Source of the DNA: Maylandia zebra
Taxonomy: Eukaryota; Chordata; Actinopteri; Cichliformes; Cichlidae
Direction of reading: 5' to 3'
DNA: 64,000 bases
NCBI RefSeq assembly: GCF_041146795.1
Contig: NC_135185.1
Location: 26,471,529-26,535,528, forward strand
Each line of letters starts with the position of its first letter. The first letter of the stretch is position 1. A program made the translations under genes and the position numbers. Positions 1-12,100 of this stretch are shown here, piece by piece. The notes beneath the pieces were generated by a model. It searched no databases, was not told the DNA's origin, and was given only the letters and a program-made list of their open reading frames with translations.

Positions 1-3000
1 TTTTTCACTCATTAATTTCAAATGAAAGCACAAAAAAAAAGAGATTGTATCAAAATTCTGAAATATGTTCGTCATGTATTTGAAAAGCAACAGTTTAAAT
101 TTCCGGCAAAAGTGTTTCAAATGAGCAGAGTGTGATTATATCTTCAAGTGGCTTCTTTGGTGAAATATGCCAACAGCCCACTCAGTAGCAGAAAAAATAC
201 TCAGTTTGCTATTTCGTGAGATTTCGTAACACATTTTGAAGCTGAATATGTTAAAGACCTTTTGTAAATAATGGCTAGAATATTAATAATTATTGAAATT
301 ATGATATCGGTTGATTAAGTCATTCTATCAGCTCTACTACAAGATTATTTGCACACTTTCAGATGGTGTTAAAACCCAATGAAAGCAAGACTCTGATCAG
401 CGCACAACCCTGACATTTTTGCAAATAAATGCACTTTTCCCCATAAATAACCAGTGCAGATTGGCCTGTTCCAGTGTAGCTTTTACAAATAAATGCTTTT
501 CTTGTAGAATATATGCAAATAATTCAACTTTAGCCTAGAGCTGCCCCAGCTGAGAAACTGTATTTGCTTTAATCTCTGGTAAAGATAAGATTTAACCAAG
601 CGGCAAAGTGCAAAACTGTACGCTATCAGCGTTGAATGATTTGCATCCACTTAATATTTTCAACAAAGCCTATCAAACCATAATCCCCCAGCCTTTAGAT
701 ACAGTATCAATTTTTCATGCTATAACTGGTGATATTTATAGATCAGAGCTGATGCCAAACAGCAATCGGCTCTCCATTAAAACTGAGTGAAATAAACAAG
801 CTTGACGTGATGTATCTGCTGGTCTTTGATACACCTAGTAGTCCTTAGGTTTAAAGGATAGTAAGCGAGCGTGTGTGATGCTATTGGAGGCAGTGTCTGC
901 TGCCTCTTTAGATGTAAACAAGCCACGATGAAATTCCAGTCATTTAAAGTGATCCTCTGAGCCCCGAGATGATTAAGAAGATCATTAAGCACAAGAGGAG
1001 CACAATCGTAATCGTCTGTGGAAAATCTGGAAAAAGACAGGAAGCACAACTGGCTCAAAGCCGCTGCATAATCTTTAAATGCCAGTGTCGTCTTCTTTAT
1101 CACATCTGTGTTTCGCTGTTTGTTGTTTTCTTCCCGAACTTGTTAAAAGTCCTCTCGCATCAGTCCTCTCTCTGCTCTGACATGCACAGCCTGTGAATAC
1201 AAATCAAATGTAAATCTCTCATTTCTCTTCTAGCATGGGAAGGGGGGGGGGGTGCAGGGAGGGGGATCACATATGCGTATTTAGAAATCAAACCCTTTCT
1301 CCCTGTGTTTCTCATCACTCCACTCCTCTTCTCTTGAGTGTGAAATCGCAGAAGCGTCTGTGCGCTGCTGGCGTGGGCTGTGGGGGAGTGTTAACTGTTT
1401 TACTTTCTTCACTCGCCGCCTTGAGGAGGATGAGCTGCGGGTTGGGGAGAGGGGGGAGGATTTGTGTAGGACAGCAGAGTCAAGAAAAGATCTGAGGAAA
1501 AACCTTCATGAGGTTTAAAGGATCAATTTTAATGGTCGCTCTGATGATTCCTTGGAAAGAAAAAAATTTAATGAGAAAAAAGAATCACTCCTTGCCGCAC
1601 AAAGACAAAATTTAGTTGCTACATGCTTGGTTAAAGCTGACTGGTTGGGCTTTTTTAAAAATGTTTTAATATTCTAGAAATTCAGCTTATACGTGCATAA
1701 CTGTTAGCAAATTAGCCTATTAGCCAAGAGTAAAGCGGTTCATTTCTGTGACGTTAGCAGCAAATGTTCAGTAGTTGTTGTGAAGCTTTTTTCAAATGTA
1801 AATGAACGAATCGTTCTATAAACTTTGAACGCCCTCTTCTTTACTTTAATGTTTCGTTCTGCTTTCTGCCCTCGTGGACCGGCATACATAAATGTGTCCA
1901 GATCAACCGCCACGCAAATATGGCCCATTAACCCTCATGCAGACTCTGCAGTGACGTGCGTACACGAGCCCGCGGCGGCAGAAAACATAAAAAGAAAAAC
2001 ATTTGAAAAAGCAAACAATGTGGGGCCATAGAGCAGAGCAGTGTGCAGACAGGCTGTGTGGCGTAGGCAGGCAGAGAAAGGATTGGAGAGGCATTTCTGC
2101 CAAGAGGATTAGGAACCAGCTGCTGGATAGACGCACACGAGGAGGGCCCAGCACCCGTTGCCCATGAAAGCGCTGGAGCCAGCAGCGATGGAAACCCTCT
2201 TCTCACTGTTTCATTTTGCTCTTGTGCTCTCTCTGCTTTGTGTTTCTCCTCCATCTCTCTCTCTCTTCCTCTGTGGTATTTCCTTAATGCACGTCTGTAG
2301 TTGTCACAGGGATTTGGCTCTCTGTCTGTCACAGCATGCTCTACTCTATTAATCCATTTTATGCTTTTTTGGAGTTTATCATTCTCTCGCTGTGTGTGTG
2401 TGTTTGTGCGGACTGAATATGCTGCCTGAAAGACATTTATACAGAGGCAGCCCTCTTGAAAAGTGACACCAGAAAAGAGCTGGATTGCTCTAAATTGGAT
2501 GTGATGGGCATTATTTGCCCTCATGTGATTTGTGGATGAAATGTGCCTGACGGATGTACTACATCTCCTTAGGAATGGAGAATGTTCAAAACAACACGTG
2601 AGAGCAGCATAGATTTAGGCTGGGGGTGGGGTGCAGGGACAGATGGTTTTCATTATTGGCTCGTTATTTTTTTTTAATCTGTAAAAAAAAAAAAGTGAGC
2701 CGAAATTCATTTTTACAGACACCAAGGCGAAATGTTTTGCTTTTCTTTGTCACCCATATTTAAAAGCAGTTATTTACAACAGACAAAGCTTAAAAAATCT
2801 CCACACGATTAAAAAGCAAATCTAGAAAAATATACCCAGGGTGCTTTTCTGCTTGTCTGCCTCTTGGTATTCAATATTCAAACACAGTTTCTGCTGTATT
2901 TGGCCTTTGATCATCCCAGACTCTGAATAAAAAATAGTATTCGAAAGTAACCTACAGAAACGCCACGAAGCATTCCTCAGTGTATTCAAATAAATATGTG

Positions 3001-3133
3001 AATTTACAACCAACAAAAAAAGGAAAAGGTTGAATTTCTAAAGTAAAACAAAAGAAAGCATCACAATATCTTTGATTAAAGCTCTGCTGCGTTGTAAGGT
3101 GGTCTCATTTGCATATCTATTTTAATGGAACAG
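1..3133. other. 5' flank / first intron of gabrr1, no recognised exon
   Basis: No coding exon could be supported here. The first coding exon of gabrr1 (signal peptide plus about 35 residues) must lie in this stretch or before the window. There is a G-rich patch at 1236-1268 and a pyrimidine-rich patch with CT repeats near 2220-2275. Only short unsupported open frames are present and no repeat family was recognised. Confidence 0.5.
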
Positions 3134-6100
3134 GTTGCGAAGAGACGCCAGGATGGATGGCGGAGGAGGTCACAAAACTGGAAGGTAAGTTGTACAAGTC
3201 TTTTCTGGGTTATATTCAGCATTCAAATCTGTGTAACAACATGTTTATTGTGCATTTATTATTTTTTCCAGCCCAATTTACAAGCGAAGCCCAGACATGA
3301 CAAAATCTCTGATGACAAAATCCGAGCAGCTCCTGAGAATAGACGATCACGATTTCACCATGAGGCCAGCGTTTGGAGGTCAGAAGCTCTTAATTAATTA
3401 GGAAAGAAAAAGAGATAACATTAGCATCCTTGTGGATCAAGTGCAGCTGAATACGATCTGTGCGGCTTCCTTGTGAGCGTTAAGCTCTTGACTGACAACC
3501 TCCTTTCAAGTTGTGCGAGAGTTTCCTTTTCCAGTTCAGTGCTTCACAACACCAGAGTGTTAACACATTTCCTTTCGCTTCCCTGCGTGTTAGAGGGATT
3601 TGATGTCAGCTTTCTTTAAGATTATGTTGAAATAAAGGCACACAGGCTTTTGTTTCAGAAAATACACTAAGTAGTAATGTTTTTATGTATTTTTTAGCTC
3701 TCTTTATGCATCTGTCTGTCGAGATAATATGAGAGTGCCCTATTTAACCAAAAAAGTAAATAAATTTAAAAAAGAAGAAGGAAGCCACGTGCTGTTTTTT
3801 TTGTCAGACCGCTTTTAATCACACAACAATCTGCTGCTGCTGAAAACAACACCAGATGACCCCTCGCTGAATCCTTTTTGGCGGTGTCCGAGTTTAACCA
3901 GCAGGTACATCTAGAAGGGAAAGCTAGCGCTGTATTTTACTCACCGCCGGATCCGCTTTGAGCCGTTATTATGACCTGATTGTATCTGTGCGCTGGTGGA
4001 GGATGATCGTGGTGATGCAGAGTACAAAGGCTGAAATAGGTCAAAAGAAGAAATCGGAGCCAAACTGTAACCATCATGTCATGAGCGGCTGCTCTGTGTG
4101 TGTGAGATCACGGTTCCTGTCAGAAGCTGCGTTTCTGCAATAAAAAAAAATGGTGGTGGGTGCTGTCACATCCATAAGCAGGCAGAAAAAACAAACCATG
4201 TCCTTGCCTATTTCGATTAGTGCATTCATTTTTCTTTAGGACTTTTTGCTTGTAGTAAGTCATCTTTACTTTTTGCTTGCTGAAAAATAATGTCAGCACT
4301 AATGCATTTCTTATATGATGCCATTTTCCTTCAGGTCCTCCAATTCCTGTTGGTGTAGATGTTCAGGTTGAAAGTCTGGATACCATCTCAGAGGTGGACA
4401 TGGTAAGTGTGATGCTGCACAATGCAGTGCTCAGCTGTTATACCGAGTGCAGTTTTAAGGTAGGTGCACTTTGGCCCCTGTCTTTGCAGAGGAAAACAAC
4501 TACTGTTCGTCTTCCATAAGAGCAGACTTATTTTTATTCATGGCCATGGTTCAGGGGGTTGGGAAGCTCATCTTGTAACTGAAAGGCTGCCGGTTCGTTC
4601 CCCAGCTCTGTCTGTCTTGGTTGTTGTGTCCTTGGGCAAGACACTTCACCTACCGCCTACTGGTGTTGGCCAGAGGGGTCGATGGCGCGATATGGCAGCC
4701 TCGCTTCTGTCAGTCTGCCCCAGGGCAGCTGTGGCTACAACTGTAGCTCGCCTCCACCAGTGTGTGAATGTGAGAGTGACTGAATAGTGGAATTGTAAAG
4801 CGCTTGGAGGGTCTCAAAAAGCGCTATATAAATGCAATCCATTATTATTATTATTTTTGCTGCTTTCTGTTTCTTGGCAGCATAATTTCAAGGAGAAATA
4901 TTGCAGTGCTGTTATTTAAAACTTTTAATCTTGTTAACACGTCCTATTTTTCACACGCTAGTCTCGTCAGGAGTTTAAAAAAGAATAGCAGTCTATGCCA
5001 CGGCTGAGTATTTCCTGGGTGACGTGAGCGTTAATGACTCTCATCACAACTTCTGAGCCAGTGTTTGAGCAGCTTTAGCACTTCTCTTTTGTCATAGATG
5101 GCGATGAGGAACACTAGCAACACCTCATCAACCTCATGAGTGTGAATATTGCTGTTCCTTTAGAATAACATTAAAAGCATACCATTACATTGTGCCATTC
5201 TCATATCTAAACCCTCTACAATTCTCTCCTCTTCTTTAGAATTGTTTTCTACTCAAACATATGAACATAAGCCTTAATTACACCTTAATTACTGCAGTAT
5301 TAGAACTTGCCATTTCTTAACTCCGTTTAAGGAAGTTTTACTGAGTTTGATGAAGGCAGGTGAGATGATAAGGCACAAATTAAATGAATACTCACTTTTT
5401 CATTTTAACTCAAGAGTCCATGGATTTATTTTGTGACCTTTATGTTGGGAAACATTGGACTAAACCACGTAAACTGTCCATAAAGTAGTGACCAACACAC
5501 TGATCGTCATTATTATCAGTCAAACAGCATCATAACTTACCTTTTCCCAGGGGACACAAGATTGAATGCGAATGCTAGACTTTTTTTTGCAAAGCACGAC
5601 ATATAGTTTATAATAAAGTGAAGATCCGAATACAGGGCGATTGTGGCTCAAGAGTTGGGAGTTCGCCTTGTAATCGGAAGGTTGCCGGTTCGAGCCCCGG
5701 CTTGGACAGTCTCGGTCGTTGTGTCCTTGGGCAAGACACTTCACCCGTTGCCTACTGGTGGTGGTCAGAGGGCCCGGTGGCGCCAGTGTTCGGCAGCCTC
5801 GCCTCTGTCAGTGCGCCCCAGGGTGGCTGTGGCTACAATGTAGCTTGCCATCATCAGTGTGTGATTGTGTGTGTGAATGGGTGGATGACTGGATATGTAA
5901 AGCGCTTTGGGGTCCTTAGGGACTAGTAAAGCGCTATACAAATACAGGCCATTTACCATTTACCACTTTATAACACTCTCGTTTCTTTCTCCCTTGCAGG
6001 ACTTTACCATGACGCTGTACCTGCGTCATTACTGGAAGGACGAGCGGCTTTCCTTTCCAAGCACCAACAACCAGAGCATGACCTTCGACAGTCGCCTGGT

Positions 6101-9100
6101 GAAGAAAATTTGGGTTCCTGACATGTTCTTTGTTCACTCTAAGCGCTCTTTCATCCACGACACCACCACCGACAACGTCATGCTGAGGGTTTATCCTGAC
6201 GGCAATGTGCTCTACAGTCTCAGGTAAACCGCACTGCGTGTCTTAACATGGCAAAGAAAGACTCGCTCACTCTGAGAGCTTTTAACCCTGAAAGTGCTTT
6301 TCGCAAGCACTTTATATTTAATAGGCACAGTGAAAGGAAGGCTTAATGAAAATTATGAAAACCACCACAATATAAAAAGGTTTCATTCCAAAAAGAGAGA
6401 AACAAAACAACCTTAAAACACACAACCATACAAAAATCTCTAAAAAGGTCGCCTTTGATTTCCTGTGTGGAACATCACAGCAGGTCCATCAGCATTTCGT
6501 GGAACAGCATTTGATTATTCTAATCAGCGTGGCAGAGTGGAGGGGAGAAGTCAAGTCATTTTTTAACCTCTATTCAATCAGGAAAGTCATTTCTAAACCC
6601 GTTTGTGTTCCAGTGACGCTGTGGCATAAGGACACTTGATTAAAATTGGAGAAAACAAGTGTGAGAGTGGATAGAACTCAAACAACCCTCCAGTGGGAGA
6701 CTGTATAACATAGGTGTCCAAATTTGGCCCGCAGCCTAATTACATTTGGCCTGCGAAGCCATACCAAATTACTATTAGAGCTGGCCTACTGGTGTTATAC
6801 AGGTAATATATATATTGTTTAGTATTAAGCTTTGCTTGTTCCATATTCAGCTTTCCAGCAAAACGTGTTTGAGTCCATAAGAAAAGATTCATTCTTATAT
6901 CTGGAGGAATAAATATATTTCAATAAATATTAACGTTAGCCCGCAACTTTGTATTTGTGTATTTGAGTTTGACACCCCTGCTGTATAAGAAGGGACCTGG
7001 AAAAAAAACCATCTTTAATAATGCTCTTTCAAAAACGGCTATATAAAAGGGACACGTCAAGTCAGAGTCTCATTATGATGCACAAAAGAACCAGCCTGAG
7101 TTTGAACTTTAGAAACCTGCATAAGGAGATTTTTGAAGCTGACATTCCTGCTCCTCTGATGTGTCCTGCCTGTTTTCCCTGCAGAGTCACAGTCACTGCT
7201 ATGTGCAACATGGATCTCAGCCGCTTTCCCCTGGACACCCAAACCTGCTCGCTGGAGATTGAGAGCTGTGAGTGAATTAAACAGAATCTGGCCAAACATG
7301 TTTGTCAGACACACCTCTTATTTTCTCTGGGAATCTTTTCTCTTCATTTTCTAATTCTTTCCCCATAACTTCACCAGTCCTAAGTCTGGGAAAGTCCTAG
7401 GATTGTAATTGAAACTCTCAGCATCTACGAGAAGCTACTGGGGCTTTGGATTCGGCACCTTTGTCGTGTTTCTTCTGTTTTTTTCTTCGGACCTACGTTA
7501 TCTGTCCTGATTTGGCTTGTTCACATTTCCTCTGCAGATGCGTACACAGATGACGACCTGATGCTTTACTGGAAGAAAGGAAACGAATCCCTGAACACAG
7601 ACGACAGAATATCTCTGTCCCAGTTCCTCATCCAGAAATTTCACACCACCACCAAGCTGGCTTTCTACAGCAGCACAGGTACCGTAATCCACAACCCGCC
7701 TACTTCTAAGTCAGACACCGAAATCCAACCGATTATGTAAATGCGACAAACGCGCGCGTAATGCATGCAAAACTAAATCACAATTGAATTAAAACTTCAA
7801 TAATTCTAATTTCCCTTTGTAAGTCTTTTTCAGCTAAAGGATCAAATCTTCCATACAAGAAAACGGAGTCCGTTGAATTATAAACCAAAACGACTACACT
7901 AATATTTTATCCTTACTGCGAAACAAAATGAATCAGACTCCTGCCAACTACTTGTATGCTGCTAGAAAGCCACACTGAGAGCCTGGCAGCCTTTTGATTA
8001 TCATATGTCACTTTTCAGAGCAACCTGAAGCATAAAAGGGATTTGGTGTCCTATCATTCTTTGCCAGAATAGCTGAGAACCTCTGCTTAAAGTGCTGATA
8101 TGGTATATATGCCAGCCAGCGTATGACAATGTGTGAATAATGGTGATATTTCTTTTTCCTAGGCTGGTACAATCGTTTGTACATCCACTTCACCCTGCGG
8201 CGCCACATATTCTTCTTCCTGCTGCAGACTTACTTCCCTGCTACTCTCATGGTTATGCTCTCCTGGGTGTCGTTCTGGATTGACCGAAGGGCTGTCCCCG
8301 CCAGGGTACCGCTAGGTACGCCGTGCTACTTAAATCAACTATTATTTTACCTTACTTTTATTTTAATTAGACATGAAAAATACTGAGATCTATCCCACAT
8401 TTATGAAACTGATTATTTAAACTGACATAAAATAAAGAACAATGAACAGCACCTAATAAACTGCAAAATACAAATGAACACACTAGATTATATATTAATA
8501 CAGTAATTTAGATCATTCCAGAAATCCAATGAAATTATCTTCATTTCTTGCCATATTACCACCGAGTGAGATAAAGCTCAAAAATGAACGATGAAGTAAA
8601 TCAATATGTGGGGTTGTTTTGGGTTTTTTTTCATGTTTATAGTGCTGTGCAAAAGACTTGAGCCACCTTTCCTTTCTTTATTTTTTGCTTCAAACGAGTC
8701 AGACTTTCTCGTAACTCTCTTGAGCACTTGGGACATTTTTTTTAAATTCCTTGTGTTTGAACATTTTCAGAGGAATGTTTTGTTGTTTGTTGAGCTGCTT
8801 TACAATGACCAGTTTTATATCTTCAGGCACGTTGTTACTAGCAGCAAAAACACATTTGTTCCCATTTATTTAACCGAGCCTTTGAAAAATCTCCATAAGA
8901 TAAGACAGCTTGACATGCATTGAATAGTATCTTTTGCACCAACCAAGTCTTTCCCAAAGAGCTAACTGGTGGAAACTTGGCTGACCTTGGCATTATGTGC
9001 AGTGTGTCCTTAAAAAATGTGAGGACAGAAAAGAAGACGTGAAAGGCCGAAAAAGCTATCTACAGTAGTGATGTGCGATACCACTGATTTCCTTTCCGAT

Positions 9101-12100
9101 CCGATACCAAGTAAAATTCAGGGTGGTATCAGCGATACTGATCCGATACCGATACTCTGTACAAAAACTTAATGTTTCATTGCATTTCATAATACAATAT
9201 ATAATTGTATTATGTAATTGTAATAATAACATAACCATATTGCTTCATAATGATTAGAGGACATCAGACAACTTGTTTTTATTGCTTAATAATGCAGAAT
9301 AATCATATAGAAATAAAAAAAACTGACGTTGTGCGCCATTTGAACATGTTGCCTGCCTGCAGCACTAAAGGACTCTGCGAGAGATGTCTGTCTCGCCCTA
9401 GCAGCACCTGTCCCTGTCCTCCTCTTCAGTTCGCCTCAACATAAGCTTATCATATTCTGTGATGTGATTTACTCCGAGGTGTTTGACGAGGTCAGTGGTG
9501 TTGCCACAACAACGTGTCCACACAGGACTCTGTTTGCGCTCAGCCATTGTTGTGAGTGTGCACGCCAGGGGCTGCGACACATTTATACAGCCGTATTTCG
9601 CATATGACTATGAAAGGCGTAAGAGGAAGTAGTTCCTTCCAAATTAGACGATCCGAATTGTATAGTTTCTTTCCACTGCGTTCATTTGAATAGAAAAACT
9701 ACAAATTTACCCCAGAGTACTAAAATATCGATATTATAATATGAGAATCGATTCTAGAACATAAATTGCTGGTATCGGAAGAATCGATATTTCAGTATCG
9801 ATCCGCACACCACTAATCTACAGCAGATGAACACTATCTGAAAGTCAACAGAAAAGAAATATGGGAAAGAAATATGGAAATACAGAAGAAATATCCTGCA
9901 AAGATGTGACACGTGAACTATTGCTAAAGCTTAATGAGAAATAATCTCAGTGGAAGAGTTTCTGTCAAAAATTCTTAAGGAAGGTAAACAATGAGAAAAT
10001 GCTGAGGTATAGCAAATTACACAACGGACTAAAGTGGATTAAAAGTGGACTAAAAATCAGTGGCAACAGGTCTTATGTGGTGATGAATCTAAATTTACAT
10101 TTTTTGGATCAAATCTTTGTCAGTGTACAGAGATCAGGAAAGAGGTAGAACAATAAGTGTCTGCAGCCATGTTCCCATGTATGTTTGCATATTTCAATAA
10201 ATTACTGTATCTATTTCTCATTTTCCTAGCAAAATAATCAATGAGCCAAACTTTTGCATAGTACTGTATATGCTGTGGTTGGCACTGTTAAATAATAGAA
10301 GAAGCGTCTTTGTTTGAACCTCTTGGCTGGGGCTTGTGAAGCTCGCGTGTTCCCCATGCTCCCCGTCTCCTAGTGGGTTTTCTACTGGTGCTTTCCAGTT
10401 TCTTCCCACAATCCAAAGCCATGCATGTTAGGATCATTCCTCTTCTTTCAGCTGTTCCCATTAGGGCTTGCCACAGCAGGTCATCTGCCTCCATCTCGCT
10501 CCATCATCTACATCTGCATGCTAGGTTCTAAACTATATGTGGGTACTTCTTTCTATCTAAAGCACAGTGAGAGTGGCAAATGTACCACATAAGTAAAATT
10601 TCCATTTCATTCTTGAAGCAAAGAGTTATCAGCTATGCTAGAAAACACTAGGCTAAACACTGCGTATCATTATCACTATGCGTTAGGGTTGCCAACCGTC
10701 CCTTAAAAAACGGAATCGTCCCGTATTTAGAAACAAAAGTACACGTCCCGTATTGAGCTAATAAGGGACGCACTTTGTCCCGTAATACAGTGAGAATCAA
10801 AAGTAGTCTATAAATGTTTATGGAATTAACGCTTTGTTTGAAAACATAATTCCCAGCCCCTCTCCTGCTTTGTGACCAATGAGCTGACAGCACACTTATG
10901 ACAATTCAGATTACCGCTCATCTCATTGGTCGAGGAAAGGTCGCTTGCGGAGAAAATACCGGAAGACAACAGATGACCACAACAAGAAGCATGGCCAACA
11001 GGGAAACAAACGCCGACACTGCGGTGCAAGTCTCGGACGACAGTACACCTAAAGCTGGGCAGACACTGTGCGATTTTTTCAGTCACGTTATTCAGCTCCT
11101 GCTCAAACTGCACGATTGACTCGCAGGGGTTAGAAGTTGGTAGGTCACGATGCAGGGTCTCACACTATACCACCCGATGCTCTGATGCGACCCGAGTGCT
11201 CACACTGTGCCTCCATAACATGAAGGTTATAGCAGAAAATCTGTCGCTCTGTCTTTCACTCACACAGACACACAAACCACCACCATCAACTTTGCTAAAT
11301 TGCTAATGAAAAACATTGATCAGGCAGCTGTGAATGAGCAGCAGTGTAAATCCAACTATTTTAACGGTTGTTGTGGTCATGATAATTTTGTGATGCCACA
11401 TCGAAAAGGCTCGGATGAGCTTTCCAAAGTTCTACAAGTTGTGCCTCCATCGCTTGTGTCCAGATCACACGCTGCACAGCCGTGCTGCTCCGTCTTTTTC
11501 ACCGACGTTTACGTGTTTGCGCGTGAGCAATGTGAGCGCCTGTGGTGACACCTTCACGAGCGATTGATGATCGGGAGCTGCTCGAGGTGTTAATCGCTTC
11601 TCGTTACCCCACGTATACTACACGATGAAGGCCAAAATCGGGCCGATCACCAAATCAGTCGCACGACTCAAAAATCGTCTCAAAATGGACCAAAGATCGC
11701 ACAGTGTGAGCCCAGCATTAGAGCAGCAATGTTTGTTCGCTCAGAGAAAGAAAAAAAGGCTGCAAAAGCACAGGGAGGAATGGGAAAAGGGAAACACCTG
11801 GCTGGAAAAGGTCACCATAACACCTATAAAGCGCACTGCACTGTGTGCCGGCGCACTTTTTCCATAGGCATGCTTCTAATGGTGGGCACATGAAGAACAT
11901 GAGGGGCGTGAAAGCTCGGGGAACCCTTAACCAATTTCTTGTCCACCAGGCCACGGCAGAAGCAGATATGGTATGTAAACACTGGTTTGTTTTTTAAACC
12001 CTCTGGTTAAGGTTAAAATGGGCATGTGCAGTGAATATCAGCGCTATGTGGCCAGAAGTGTGATAATATAATTTATTTTGTGTAATAAACAACTCCAAGG

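Noticed and set aside
2164-2275. Open frame MKALEPAAMETLFSLFHFAL with a hydrophobic, signal-peptide-like stretch, a tempting first exon for gabrr1
   Set aside because: The only plausible donor (GTATTT after 2275) leaves phase 1, while the exon at 3134 needs phase 2. Pyrimidine-rich DNA gives hydrophobic frames by chance.
1928-2524. Minus-strand open frame of 198 codons in the gabrr1 5' flank
   Set aside because: No recognisable domain or family. Its composition follows the purine-rich minus strand, and it has no support as an exon.
5637-5710. Functional tRNA gene
   Set aside because: Box A and box B are present, but the SINE body follows directly and no proper acceptor stem closes.
5618-5926. 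Several overlapping frames of 66-102 codons
   Set aside because: All are read through the SINE and are not genes.
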